Assembly (NCBI RefSeq): GCF_002632725.1
Contig: NZ_NJAI01000012.1
Span: 1 to 56,995, forward strand
DNA from: Xenorhabdus hominickii
GTDB lineage: Bacteria; Pseudomonadota; Gammaproteobacteria; Enterobacterales; Enterobacteriaceae
Reading direction: 5' to 3'
Length of the DNA stretch: 56,995 nucleotides
Shown: positions 16,123-24,527 of the stretch, piece after piece
Numbering within the stretch: position 1 is the first letter of the stretch
Layout: each line of letters starts with the position of its first letter
Made by a program: the position numbers and the translations under genes
Notes under the pieces: generated by a model
Database searches by the model: none
Told to the model about the DNA's origin: nothing
Seen by the model: the letters and a program-made list of their open reading frames with translations, nothing else

Positions 16123-17799
16123 GTGAAATCCAAAACGTCGTGGTCGCCAATAGACATTCTACGCAAGTTACTTCCCGCGCATTCTGAGCGTGATGACTTG
16201 CATGGCGTCCCTATCGCAGGCAGTAATGGCGCTATCGTTTCTCGTTCTGGGATGGCGCTCTATCAAAATAAAAATGACGATACCGATGTTTTCACCTCCA
16301 CCGGTGACGAAATCAAGGCCAGCGCTCAACTTCCTGAAGAACGGTTGTCCAAATATGCTCTTCTCAGCATGATGGCAAAATCGCCTACCGTGGCGGCAGC
16401 GCTGAACATCCATATTTCCAATGCACTGAGCATGGATAAAAAATCCCGCGCCATCATCACGATTGAACCCAAAGACACCGCTGATAAAGCACTCAGTGCC
16501 CGTTGTAAAGAACTGCAAGGCGATCTGGGGACGTTAATCAATGCCAACCTGCCGAATTGGGCGCGCATCATGACGGTGTTTGGCACGTCTTATATCCGCC
16601 CCTATGCGGAAAAAGGGAAAGGCATCATTACCCTGGAAAGTGATTACCATACCCTGCCCCATTTTGTTCAGGAATTTGTGCGCGGCGGTCAGCTGGCCGG
16701 ATTCACCGGCGAGTTTTTACTCCATCCGGAGACGTATCAGCGCGTGATGGCGCAACCGTGGGATCTCATCGCCATGAAACTCCCGACGTGGGTACCCAGT
16801 TATGACCATCGACCGATTATTTATGGTAGCAAAGGGTTCAGCCTGCTGGCTTCCATCGATGAATCCCCGTTAAGAGAAACCCAAAATTACGGGGCCAGCT
16901 TTCTCGAACATGCCTATGAAGCCTTTGTGAATCTGTGTGATGCCCTGAAAGCACTGAAAGCCACCCGAAATAACGCGGCCAAAATTGACCGCCTGGTTGC
17001 CCTGACCACCAATACCCTGGATCCGGTACAGGCTGCCAGTTACACCCGCGCCGTGACACAGGGATTAAAACGCAACGCGGTCGAAATCCAGCGCCGCATG
17101 ATGAACGGAAACGCCCTGCCTACCGTCATGAACCATGTGATCCCCGTGATGAGTGACGGAAAAGGCGGCATTGTGATTGATACCCAAACCATACCGGCCG
17201 ATATCAACGGCATAGAAGATGTCATGTTTCACTTGCGCCAGCTGGCCGCCTCACTGGGTATCGATGCCACCATGCTGGGCTGGGCGGATCAGATGAGTGG
17301 CGGACTGGGGGAAGGGGGCTGGCAACAAACCTCAAGCAGTGCGGCAGAGCGCAGTGACTGGATACGACACGGGTGTACCGAGGCCATCTATCGCATCATT
17401 GATATTCACTGTGCCTACAAATACGGCAAGGTTTTTCCGCCCAATGACCGCCCCTACCAGATCACCTTTAATTCCCTGAATACGGCCATTCAGGAACAGC
17501 GCAACCGCGAACTGGATAGCCGAGCCAACTACTCCGCGCAGGTGGTGACGGTAATCGATGCCCTGCTCAACAATCCGAAAATGAGTGGTTCGGACACCTT
17601 CATGCAGTACACCCTGGCCGACACAATGGAGATTGATCCCGATACCGCGCAGGCCATGATTAAAGAATTCAAAGCCACTCCGGAGGCTAAAGAGGACAAC
17701 GACATGATGGAGTCAGCCCCACTCACCGGAGCCGGACTCGATATCGAGTCCATGAGCCATGAAGAACTGAAAACGCTTTTCAAATTTATAACCCACTAA
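16123..17799 (+). CDS. prt: Portal protein (P1 Prt-like)
   Basis: The 558-residue protein starts at GTG 16123. Portal-like features include an N-terminal clip/wing region with SPTVAAALNIHISNALSMDKKS and GTSYIRPYAEKG, a region around residues 180-300 with WVPSYDHRPIIYGSKG, and DATMLGWADQMSGGLGEGGWQQTSSSAAERSDWIR typical of portal stems. The C-terminal tail is acidic. In P1, prt is followed by the protease gene pro on the same strand, and the same pair is seen here 32 bp apart. The portal forms the dodecameric ring through which PacB pumps DNA. Confidence 0.8.
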   Translation: MKSKTSWSPIDILRKLLPAHSERDDLHGVPIAGSNGAIVSRSGMALYQNKNDDTDVFTSTGDEIKASAQLPEERLSKYALLSMMAKSPTVAAALNIHISNALSMDKKSRAIITIEPKDTADKALSARCKELQGDLGTLINANLPNWARIMTVFGTSYIRPYAEKGKGIITLESDYHTLPHFVQEFVRGGQLAGFTGEFLLHPETYQRVMAQPWDLIAMKLPTWVPSYDHRPIIYGSKGFSLLASIDESPLRETQNYGASFLEHAYEAFVNLCDALKALKATRNNAAKIDRLVALTTNTLDPVQAASYTRAVTQGLKRNAVEIQRRMMNGNALPTVMNHVIPVMSDGKGGIVIDTQTIPADINGIEDVMFHLRQLAASLGIDATMLGWADQMSGGLGEGGWQQTSSSAAERSDWIRHGCTEAIYRIIDIHCAYKYGKVFPPNDRPYQITFNSLNTAIQEQRNRELDSRANYSAQVVTVIDALLNNPKMSGSDTFMQYTLADTMEIDPDTAQAMIKEFKATPEAKEDNDMMESAPLTGAGLDIESMSHEELKTLFKFITH

Positions 17800-17831
17800 A
17801 TCCCCTTCATGCCGATTTTTAAGGAAAAAAT

Positions 17832-18863
17832 ATGAGTAAGTTATTGACCGTCACTGATCGTTTTTCGGTGATTGACAACATTCGAAAACATACCCCGCAA
17901 AATGCCCGAAACTATGTGCTCAGTTCCGTGAAAGCGTCACTGGAAAGTGACGAAGTAAAAGAACGGATGGCATTAGGGGAACTGTTCGGCTTTTATGGCC
18001 ACAGTCGTCGTGAGGAACATTATAAACGCACGGGAGAGCTACGCTTGCCTGAAACCAGTATTATTATGATTGATGGTAAACCCGTCGTTATCGACAATGT
18101 ACCGTCCAACCGCACGGTCGCCGTCAGTATCGATGATGCCGGTATTGTGAGCCATACTCAGGAAATTTTAGATAACGATAGTGGGCGCATTGTTCAAGGG
18201 ATGGAACGCTCACGCGCGGGGGGCTGGAGTTGGGTAACAGGCGGGTCAGACAGTCCCTGGAAATCGGTTGTACGCCGTTTTTATGGCTTCGATTATGTTA
18301 CGACACCCAACTACATCAGCCTTGACCGTGAAATTATGATGTCGGAATCCGTTTCAGACAGACAAAGCCATATTGTCCGGACGTTCGTTAACGCCGGATT
18401 CACCGAAAGCGCCGCCATTGACCTCTCCGCGCATTTTGAAAAAATGCGTGAGCACGACATGATGATCGAGTCAGTCAATCGCGCCCAGACCGCTGAGGGC
18501 GAGTTATTAGTGTTATCCGGCCATTTAATGGAACTCAACCAAAAAATCGAGTCGCAAGATGCGATGCTTGAGGCGGTACAGCGTCAAGAGACGCTGCGCA
18601 GACGTTACCTCCAATCAGCCATCGATAAGCTGCCGGTGTTCCTTTCTGAGGAACAAAAAAAGGCGATGTTACGCATGGAAACGGAAGATGATTTACAGCG
18701 GGTTGAAGCTATTTTCGAATCAGTCGGCAAAGTTGATTTCGGGCGGCTGCCATTAGGTCGAATGAGCGACTATCAGCCTGCTCCACATAAACGATCTTCA
18801 ACACCACTCAACCAAGCGCCTATTTTCTCATTGAAAACACACAAGCCGCCAAAATTCAGCTAA
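17832..18863 (+). CDS. pro: Head maturation protease/scaffold candidate (P1 Pro-like)
   Basis: The 343-residue protein lies directly after the portal gene with a GGAAAAAA ribosome-binding region. The first 190 residues look like an enzyme domain: ELFGFYGHSRREEH, then SIIMIDGKPVVIDNVPSN, SHTQEILDNDSGR and RSRAGGWSWVTGGSDS. The next 120 are a long coiled-coil (EKMREHDMMIESVNRAQTAEGELL to EEQKKAMLRMETEDDL), as in prohead protease-scaffold fusions. Assignment rests on the portal-protease order of P1 and the protease-plus-coil layout. I could not locate a certain Ser/His pair. Confidence 0.65.
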   Translation: MSKLLTVTDRFSVIDNIRKHTPQNARNYVLSSVKASLESDEVKERMALGELFGFYGHSRREEHYKRTGELRLPETSIIMIDGKPVVIDNVPSNRTVAVSIDDAGIVSHTQEILDNDSGRIVQGMERSRAGGWSWVTGGSDSPWKSVVRRFYGFDYVTTPNYISLDREIMMSESVSDRQSHIVRTFVNAGFTESAAIDLSAHFEKMREHDMMIESVNRAQTAEGELLVLSGHLMELNQKIESQDAMLEAVQRQETLRRRYLQSAIDKLPVFLSEEQKKAMLRMETEDDLQRVEAIFESVGKVDFGRLPLGRMSDYQPAPHKRSSTPLNQAPIFSLKTHKPPKFS

Positions 18864-18993
18864 AAGATCGCATAAACCTCGCCTAATCTAGGCGGAGCGA
18901 GGGGTATAGACTTTCATCTCTGTCTGGCAAAACTTGATATTATCGATTTTAGTAATAAACTGTTGGGTGTATTTCTATCCGTTTTGAAAAACC

Positions 18994-19037
18994 AAGTCCA
19001 AAAACCAACCTTACCAATTGGTTTTGGGCTTTCTTTT
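18994..19037 (+). terminator. Terminator downstream of the portal-protease operon
   Basis: AAGTCCAAAAACCAA (18994-19008) pairs with TTGGTTTTGGGCTT (19018-19031) and is followed by TCTTTT. It lies 130 bases after the protease stop codon. Confidence 0.6.
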
Positions 19038-19045
19038 AATCCAAA

Positions 19046-19273
19046 TCAGATAAGTGACTGGCGTTCAGTTGTCAACTTTAGAGCATCATGCCAGAGAGGG
19101 ACATGACCAGCGTATGTGGCAATATAATATGGTGCAATAATACGTCGAGCTTCATCCCATGACTGAGCATTTATGGTTACACGCTCTGGGGAGAATTCAT
19201 CAACAGTACGCGATTGCGCATAACAGAAATTTATAGAATTTTGGGCGCTGGGATGCGCAAGATTATCAACCAT
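19046..19273 (-). CDS. Small prophage protein of the Icd/ash-like type (75 aa)
   Basis: The layout HPSAQNSINFCYAQSR, then ERVTINAQSWDEARRIIAPYYIATYAGHVPL, follows a pattern common in short prophage proteins annotated as Icd-like or host RNA polymerase inhibitor: HP at the start, then a V-x-A-x-S-x-x-E-A-R-x-x-x-A motif and an F/Y-A-G-x-x-P end. The similarity is from memory and weak. Confidence 0.4.
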   Translation of the reverse strand: MVDNLAHPSAQNSINFCYAQSRTVDEFSPERVTINAQSWDEARRIIAPYYIATYAGHVPLWHDALKLTTERQSLI

Positions 19274-19365
19274 GATGGCAGTGTCTCTATGATAGTAAAA
19301 TAATCACCACCATCGAGGTTCCAATCCCGACAGTAGGATTTACTACTGCCCCTCTAAGAGCCTGT

Positions 19366-19848
19366 TCAGAGTATTCTCAATAAAATCACCAAAAAAGCTA
19401 CATTGACTATTTGTAGGCTGGTATTCAATTTTCGTTCACCGTTTTTCCAAAGCCGTCGGGATTTTTCCAGCCAACCGAATGAACGCTCAACCACCCAACG
19501 CTTAGGGATCACTTCAAACGTATGCAACTCAGAACGTTTGCCAATTTCTACCGTGGCTCCACACAGCAATTTTACCGCCAGAGCAAACGCATCTCCGCTA
19601 TATCCACCATCGACCACAAGACACTGTACTTTCGCCAGCTCAGTATGATGAACAGCCAACGCATCCAATGCCCCTTCTCGGTCAGTGACATTGGCTGTTG
19701 TCACAGCAATCTCATGGGGGAGCCCTTGGCTATCAACTACAAGGTGGCGTTTTATCCCAGATATCTTTTTCCCGGCATCATAACCTTTGCATTTGGCGGT
19801 ATCGGTGTTCTTCACACTTTGCGCATCGACAATTAAAAATGTGCTCAA
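19366..19848 (-). CDS. IS5-family transposase, downstream frame (DDE catalytic part)
   Basis: IVDAQSVKNTDTAKCKGYDAGKKISGIKRHLVVD supplies the first catalytic Asp, and CLVVDGGYSGDAFA the second. WVVERSFGWLEKSRRLWKNGE supplies the Glu region and the Y/R-signature of IS5 transposases. It is probably expressed as a fusion with the upstream frame by frameshifting in the 70-bp overlap. Confidence 0.88.
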   Translation of the reverse strand: MSTFLIVDAQSVKNTDTAKCKGYDAGKKISGIKRHLVVDSQGLPHEIAVTTANVTDREGALDALAVHHTELAKVQCLVVDGGYSGDAFALAVKLLCGATVEIGKRSELHTFEVIPKRWVVERSFGWLEKSRRLWKNGERKLNTSLQIVNVAFLVILLRIL

Positions 19849-20158
19849 GGGATGAAGGCGGGCTTTTTGTCTTGCCTTTTGAACCTGATTGTTTTAAAGC
19901 CGGTGTCAACAGGCTGCCGGATTCACGGGGTTCACTCCAAATCTGATAGTAATAATGGACGGTGCGCCACAGGAAGAAATCGGACGGCAGCATACGCCAT
20001 TGACATCCACTTTTCAGCAAATAAAGGAGGGTGCAAAAAACCTCGTGAAGGTCGATTTGACGGGGCGCAGTTCGTTTACGAGATTGCTTAAACAAGGGGC
20101 GTACCTGTTCAAATTGCTCGCGGGTAATATCACTTGGGTATCCTTTTCTCATGTGCAA
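19778..20158 (-). CDS. IS5-family transposase, upstream frame
   Basis: MRKGYPSDITREQFEQVRPLF begins the typical N-terminal domain of IS5/IS427 transposases, followed by LHEVFCTLLYLLKSGCQWRMLPSDF. Only the first 110 residues belong to the transposase. The last part reads out of frame past the overlap with the catalytic frame. The element may be active since both frames are undamaged. Confidence 0.85.
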   Translation of the reverse strand: MHMRKGYPSDITREQFEQVRPLFKQSRKRTAPRQIDLHEVFCTLLYLLKSGCQWRMLPSDFFLWRTVHYYYQIWSEPRESGSLLTPALKQSGSKGKTKSPPSSLEHIFNCRCAKCEEHRYRQMQRL

Positions 20159-20209
20159 ATGATCAAGGATAAATGCATTTTAGTAAAGACTCTGAACAGG
20201 CTCTAAGAA

Positions 20210-20821
20210 CTAACGTTTCTGTTCAAAATATGCTGGTGCGTTCAAGCATCTATTTCCCCACGCTATCGCAGATATTGAGCTTATCCCTAACTTAATGCTC
20301 TTTCCACTCATATTCCACTTAGCCATCTTATCACGTAGTCTTATTGGATAGTCAGTGTAAAGACACACTATATTTGCCCATGGATCGCAAACAATCACAT
20401 CAGGACGGGAATTGTCAGAAGACATCTCTTCTAGGCATGTAATGTTATTTGGAGCCTGATGTAAGTTAAAAACACAAAATATATGATTTATTCCTCCAGG
20501 TTCACTACAGCCGAAAGTCCAAACAGTACTGACCTGATCCATAGCAAGAGCAAGATTCACAGCATGTTCAGTATATTCCCCGCAATTACCAGCACGTTCG
20601 TAGGGAAGCATATTCATTTTATCAGCAAAGGTAAAACCTGCCGTTCGCTGTATCCAAATGGATTTATTAGCTTCTCGAGCTTGCTCATTGCGGTACGTTT
20701 TTTGGACATTACTAGCAGTGCCATAGTCCGACAAATAAACCTTGTTGTCCGATTTGTGTCCCCAAAAAAAATGTCCCCTTATAATACCGTTTATAGCATT
20801 AGCTTGAGCTATTGTGATCAT
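20210..20821 (-). CDS. Papain-like cysteine protease/deamidase effector candidate
   Basis: With GGAAAG just upstream, ATG 20821 gives 203 residues (the frame is open 32 codons further). A Cys-His-Asp set is spaced as in papain-like toxin and effector folds: AGNCGEYTEHA (C80), INHIFCVFN (H113) and DVIVCDPWAN (D146). The GNCGE, NHxF and DPW motifs occur in secreted effectors and in polymorphic toxin tips. There is no signal peptide or membrane segment. It sits directly downstream of an XRE regulator and next to the IS5 element. A lysogenic-conversion or host-interaction role is inferred from the motif and context only. Confidence 0.6.
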   Translation of the reverse strand: MITIAQANAINGIIRGHFFWGHKSDNKVYLSDYGTASNVQKTYRNEQAREANKSIWIQRTAGFTFADKMNMLPYERAGNCGEYTEHAVNLALAMDQVSTVWTFGCSEPGGINHIFCVFNLHQAPNNITCLEEMSSDNSRPDVIVCDPWANIVCLYTDYPIRLRDKMAKWNMSGKSIKLGISSISAIAWGNRCLNAPAYFEQKR

Positions 20822-20882
20822 AAGCTTTCCTTCTTGGTTGTTTAAGGGAATAATCTGGTTTGTTTTTTTCTTTAATATCGCG

Positions 20883-21215
20883 TCACTTTGCTTTTTTACT
20901 AGGTGCTGATTGTGCAAAAGAAGCTCCTACAGCTTGCATGTTTAAACGTGATTCCTCACTCATAGCGCGATAATGTTCAATCAATTTTTGTTCTTCATGT
21001 GATATTTCTGATTGTGGTGTTCTATTTCCTGTCAGTATGTAAAGGACATCACACCCAGCTACTGCAATCTTTTCTAAATATTCAGCATCAGGAGTTCTAG
21101 TTCCTTTTTCATAGTTTACCTGTGTTGTAGGTTGAACTCCTCCAACACTTGCAAATTGCACTTGAGTTAGCCTCAATTTTTTTCTTTCTTCTTTTATTCT
21201 GTTTCCAAAACTCAT
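20883..21215 (-). CDS. XRE-family transcriptional regulator
   Basis: A 110-residue protein with an N-terminal Cro/CI-type helix-turn-helix: MSFGNRIKEERKKLRLTQVQFASVGGV and TTQVNYEKGTRTPDAEYLEKIA. It continues with GCDVLYILTGNRTP, typical of phage and mobile-element repressors. It precedes the effector candidate on the same strand with 61 bp between them. P1 carries an xre homologue (hxr) beside ddrB, but here the neighbour is different. Confidence 0.85.
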   Translation of the reverse strand: MSFGNRIKEERKKLRLTQVQFASVGGVQPTTQVNYEKGTRTPDAEYLEKIAVAGCDVLYILTGNRTPQSEISHEEQKLIEHYRAMSEESRLNMQAVGASFAQSAPSKKAK

Positions 21216-21385
21216 TAATTGAATAAACTCATATTGACAACCCCATCAATTGATTAGATTTTAGTTACACATTAAAACTTAGTGGATCACAATATAACAT
21301 TATGTCACACGATAAACATGTTCGATTGTCACGATTGCCGAGGGGCGTAGCCTCTGGAAAACAAGTTGTAATACAGTTGTCCTAA

Positions 21386-21435
21386 GAGCCTGTTCAATAA
21401 AATCACCAAAAAAGCTAAAGACTCTGAACAGGCTC
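21386..21435. mobile_element. 50-bp MITE derived from the IS5-family element
   Basis: Begins GAGCCTGTTCA and ends ACTCTGAACAGGCTC, identical to the IS ends at 19358 and 20203. The left interior (AATAAAATCACC and AAAAAAGCTA) is also shared. The middle of the element is missing. TAA flanks both ends (21383-21385 and 21436-21438), a target duplication. It can be mobilised only by the IS transposase. Confidence 0.85.
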
Positions 21436-21700
21436 TAAAACACTTATTTTCAAGGGAACGTGTCAAAAAAGTTATTAATTTTTATTGATATCAATAAACC
21501 TCAATTAAAAATTGTCTAAATAAAAAAATTAAATAAAAACAATTAAAAACAATAAGTTGATACGAAAATAAAATAAATATCTAAATAATAATTTTCTTAT
21601 CATATTGATCTGACAATCTAAACGCGTGTAGGATCATTCCCGCAATGCAGGCTTGATTATCACAACACTGTATTAAAATCCAGTTTAAAATGTATAGGCA

Positions 21701-21780
21701 AAAAAAAGCGCCAGCTCATTAGACTGACGCTCTTCTTTTCACCCATAGGGTGACGTTTTCTTGTTTGCAGCAAGAAAACA
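21701..21780 (-). ncRNA. Candidate antisense RNA in the leader of the Rep-like gene
   Basis: Read on the minus strand the segment has three hairpins: GTTTTCTTG/CAAGAAAAC, CACCC/GGGTG and a long AGCGTCAG/CTGGCGCT stem followed by eight T residues. This is the shape of a short countertranscript such as RNAI or CopA, ending in a Rho-independent terminator. It lies 26-105 bp upstream of the start codon of the Rep-like gene on the opposite strand. No promoter was confirmed. Confidence 0.45.
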
Positions 21781-21805
21781 ATGAATATTTTATTGGAAAC
21801 AAAAT

Positions 21806-22741
21806 ATGCAAATTACAAGGGACATTATAAACCCACGCAATCCATACATCAAGAGAAACGGGCAAATTTCAGGCTATGGCCTGAGTTTTATTATCAGTTA
21901 CTTACCGATTGACATTCTTTCCCGTCCAGCCAAGCAAATCTTATCCGTTGTCTCAGGAGTGGCCTCATCTACATCCGAATACAAGATCTACAAAACAAAA
22001 CGTAATCTCAGCATGGAGTGCGGGACTTCCATTGCGACAGTACGTCGTAACTTGAATAAGGCAGTATCCGCAAGGATATTGACTAAAACCTATGTATTTG
22101 ATCCCGATGCCGGTCAACAAGCCACAGAATACAAATTTACAGATTCATTTCTGAGTGTTGCACTGGATTGCATACAAGCGATAAAAGGGTTTGTGCGTAA
22201 GGATATTCGCAAAATTATCAGCTGTATTACTGAGGTATTTCAGAACAAATTTAAATCGCAGGTACAACCCTCCCCCCCCGATCAAAATGTACCGAGCTCC
22301 CCCGATCAAAATGAGCGACAAAGAGAAGTAAAAGTCTTAGACCAAGAAGAAAAGATAAAGAGTATTCCGGTTAAACCGGAACCATCTTCTGTCAATGTAA
22401 AAACAAGCACAACAGCCCTTGCAGAACGGGCAAAAACTAAAGCGCTTGATCATGCAGAAAGTGAGAACATCAAACAGGCTGAGCGTAGTGCATTGAGGGA
22501 AAAACTCAATAACCTAGTTAAACGCCAGACGTTCTTATCATCGCGTTCTCAGTCACGATCCACCAGCAAGAATACTGGGGTAAGTGCTTATTACCGTAAT
22601 CGTGTTGATCAAGAAGCGGAACAAGCAAGGCAGGAAACAGAATCGCGCCTTACCACTGCCAAAGAAAGAGGGTTTGATCCATTGAGTACCGTGCGTAATA
22701 TTATGAATACTTATTTTATTCATCACAAAGAGACTTGTTAA
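21806..22741 (+). CDS. Replication-initiator-like winged-helix protein (311 aa)
   Basis: Residues 25-130 have a winged-helix pattern (ILSRPAKQILSVVSGVASS, KTKRNLSMECGTSIATVRRNLNKAVSARILTKT). Next comes a linker with repeats PSPPDQNVPSSPDQNE near residues 150-170, then a Lys/Arg/Gln-rich helical C-terminus. The DQN-repeat linker after a winged helix is typical of phage O-type and plasmid Rep proteins, where the DNA beneath it can be the origin. CCCGATCAAAATG occurs twice there. It may be the lytic replication protein (P1 RepL role). Its stop codon falls within the operator of the downstream TA module. Confidence 0.55.
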   Translation: MQITRDIINPRNPYIKRNGQISGYGLSFIISYLPIDILSRPAKQILSVVSGVASSTSEYKIYKTKRNLSMECGTSIATVRRNLNKAVSARILTKTYVFDPDAGQQATEYKFTDSFLSVALDCIQAIKGFVRKDIRKIISCITEVFQNKFKSQVQPSPPDQNVPSSPDQNERQREVKVLDQEEKIKSIPVKPEPSSVNVKTSTTALAERAKTKALDHAESENIKQAERSALREKLNNLVKRQTFLSSRSQSRSTSKNTGVSAYYRNRVDQEAEQARQETESRLTTAKERGFDPLSTVRNIMNTYFIHHKETC

Positions 22742-22783
22742 CAGGTCTTAAATGACCTACAATAAGACTTGTTAACAGGTCTT
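22731..22783. promoter_or_regulatory. Tandem palindromic operators of the YefM/RelE-type TA operon
   Basis: Two copies of AGACTTGTTAACAGGTCT (22731-22748 and within 22764-22783) each form an inverted repeat around GTTAAC. They lie just before the antitoxin ATG and ribosome-binding GGAGG, so they should be autorepression sites. The first overlaps the 3' end of the Rep-like gene. Confidence 0.7.
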
Positions 22784-22797
22784 ATTGTGGAGGTTTT

Positions 22798-23049
22798 ATG
22801 GCAAACATCATTTTGAGTGATACCAGTGCAAGTATTAGTGAGTTAAAGAAAAATCCAATGGCTACAGTGAATGCTGGTGCAGGACATCCTGTAGCTATTC
22901 TGAATAGAAACCAACCCGCATTTTATTGCATCCCAGCTGAACTTTACGAAAAGATGCTTGATAAACTCGATGATCAAGAACTTGTGAAATTAGTTAAAGA
23001 ACGCGAAAAACAGCCATTAATCGATATTGATTTGGACAATTATCTGTGA
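22798..23049 (+). CDS. YefM/Phd-family antitoxin
   Basis: 83 residues with LSDTSASISELKKNPMATVNAGAGHPVAILNRNQPAFYCIPAELYEKML, the classic Phd/YefM fold: a DNA-binding N-terminus, the AILNRN-x-P-A-F-Y loop and an acidic C-terminal tail (DIDLDNYL) that wraps the toxin. It overlaps the toxin start by four bases. It also resembles the antitoxin at 55.3 kb (same SDxxxNPMxT and AILNRNxPAFYC motifs). Confidence 0.92.
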   Translation: MANIILSDTSASISELKKNPMATVNAGAGHPVAILNRNQPAFYCIPAELYEKMLDKLDDQELVKLVKEREKQPLIDIDLDNYL

Positions 23050-23333
23050 GTTATAAGATAAAATTCAGGGAAGATGCGTTCAAAGAGTGGAATAAACTGG
23101 ATAAAACCATTCAGCAACAGTTTACTAAGAAACTGAAAAAATGCTGCGAAAATCCACGTATTCCATCCGCTAAGCTACGCGGTATACCAGACTGTTATAA
23201 GATCAAACTCCGAACGTCTGGCTTCCGCTTGGTTTATCAAGTCATAGACGGACAATTGATAATTGCCGTAGTTGCAGTAGGGAAACGTGAACGTAGTGAT
23301 GTTTATAACTTGGCAAGTGAACGTTTACGATAG
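23046..23333 (+). CDS. RelE/ParE-superfamily toxin
   Basis: 95 residues: YKIKFREDAFKEWNKLDKTIQQQFTKKLKKCCENPRIPSAKLRGIPDCYKIKLRTSGFRLVYQVIDGQLIIAVVAVGKRE. The helix pair, the KLRG turn, and the YKI-K-L-R-x-S-G-F-R-L-V-Y strand with basic residues are typical of RelE mRNA interferases, which cut mRNA in the ribosomal A site. It is coupled to the antitoxin by a 4-base overlap. Both genes look intact. Confidence 0.92.
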   Translation: MSYKIKFREDAFKEWNKLDKTIQQQFTKKLKKCCENPRIPSAKLRGIPDCYKIKLRTSGFRLVYQVIDGQLIIAVVAVGKRERSDVYNLASERLR

Positions 23334-23439
23334 ATTTAACTTTTAAGACAAAAAACAAAATCGCGCTTTGCAGCCACCAAAGAAAAGGGTTTTATCGCAT
23401 TAACAGAGATCTCTCGATCGAAAGTATCTTGATTTATTT

Positions 23440-24129
23440 TTATGCAGTTAGCTGATAGAAATAGGCCGCCGGTAAAATTGGATATTCTGGTTCTTACGGG
23501 TATTGTCCTCTGCGCAACATACAGACCAGTTCAATCCCAGTATAGGACGTGTCCGCCGTTTGACGTTGCGGTGATCCTGTTCAATCAGATTATTAAGATA
23601 CTTATTTTGCTGGATATTGATCTGCTTATCCTTCGGTTTTCCCTGATTTAACTCGTCTAGCGCGGCTTTTTTGGCGCCACTCTTATCCAGGGTCACCACC
23701 TAAGGTTGTCCGTGCTGACGCATCGCCTTTTTGAAGAAACGCAACGCGGCCGGCTTATCCCGATAGGTCGTCAACAGAAAGTCGACAGTATTCCCATCCG
23801 AGTCGACCGCACGGTAAAGGTAACGCCATTGCCCTTTGATTTTGATATCGGTTTCATCCATTCGCTACCGACGCCCAACAGCGGGTTTGCTACGCCGGTA
23901 GCCTTTAACAATCAGAGGGATCAGACGATGAGCCCAGCAAGAGAACGTGGAATGATCAACGGCAATCCCCCGCTCCGTCAGGGTGTAGGCCAGATACCAA
24001 CGAACACACTGAGCGATGATATCAACAGGGTAATGCAGACGTTTGAACGCTTTTCGGACAAGGGACATCGTCAGATCACTCAATAAAAAAACGATATGTT
24101 ACCCGACCACAGATTAATGCGACAGAACC
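23440..24129 (-). mobile_element. IS6-family transposase remnant with one inverted-repeat end
   Basis: Minus-strand frames give pieces of an IS6 transposase: LTMSLVRKAFKRLHYPVDIIAQCVRWYLAYTLTERGIAVDHSTFSCWAHR (from 24083), and VTLDKSGAKKAALDELN with NKYLNNLIEQDHRNVKRRTRP (from 23699). Frame breaks and loss of the 3' end make it inactive. The right end at 24111-24129 contains the IS6 terminal repeat (ATTAATGCGACAGAACC), while the left end is missing. Confidence 0.85.
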
Positions 24130-24198
24130 AATAAAATGGGTTCAATCCATTGGGTACGGTACGTAATATCTTGAACATTCATTTTGGACATTAAAAAT

Positions 24199-24251
24199 AG
24201 GTATAACACCCACAAAAGTATTGAACACGTCATTTATTGTAGGTATTACAC
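24199..24251 (+). promoter_or_regulatory. Probable hicAB operator with two GGTATxACACC repeats
   Basis: GGTATAACACC near 24199 and GGTATTACACC near 24241 each form an imperfect palindrome, 41 bp apart (four helical turns). They lie upstream of hicA. HicB antitoxins bind repeats of this kind to repress their operon. Confidence 0.55.
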
Positions 24252-24277
24252 CTGTAATTTCACGAAATGGAGAACTG

Positions 24278-24466
24278 ATGAGTAGTACAGAGCTAATCAA
24301 ACACCAGATGAATGATGGATGGGTAAAGGCAAGGCAAAACGGCAGTCATGTCACGCTGACTAAATCGGGGGGCGAAAAGATAATTACCGTTCCACACCCC
24401 AGAAAGAACGCATCCAAAGGCATTATCCGACAGGCACAAGTAATTTCAGGATTGAAATTGTTGTAA
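24278..24466 (+). CDS. hicA: HicA mRNA interferase toxin
   Basis: From ATG 24278 (GGAGAA upstream; an earlier ATG at 24221 is not the family start) the 62-residue protein has SSTELIKHQMNDGWVKARQNGSHVTLTKSGGEKIITVPHPRKNASKGIIRQ. The dsRBD-like fold, the GSH catalytic histidine and the VPHP turn are hallmarks of HicA. It is followed by hicB. The pair forms a type II system in which HicB neutralises HicA and represses transcription. Confidence 0.93.
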   Translation: MSSTELIKHQMNDGWVKARQNGSHVTLTKSGGEKIITVPHPRKNASKGIIRQAQVISGLKLL

Positions 24467-24527
24467 CAAAAGGAGCGGTTAAACCACTCCTCTCTGTGCT
24501 ACTCATCATAAATAACGAGGTAATATT

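Larger units (their letters stand above)
19358..20203 (-). mobile_element. IS5-family (IS427-like) insertion sequence, two-frame transposase
   Basis: The ends are inverted repeats: GAGCCTGTTCAGAGT at the left and ACTCTGAACAGGCTC at the right. They are flanked by a TAA duplication (19355-19357 and 20204-20206), giving an 846-bp element. It encodes two overlapping frames that together make a DDE transposase. The ends match the 50-bp miniature element at 21386-21435. Confidence 0.9.
21216..21805. other. Non-coding region between the XRE regulator and the Rep-like gene
   Basis: About 590 bp. It holds the XRE promoter, the 50-bp IS-derived MITE (21386-21435), a very AT-rich tract (21460-21600), and a candidate antisense RNA ending in a terminator on the minus strand (21701-21780) upstream of the Rep-like gene. 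No protein-coding frame is credible here. Confidence 0.55.
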
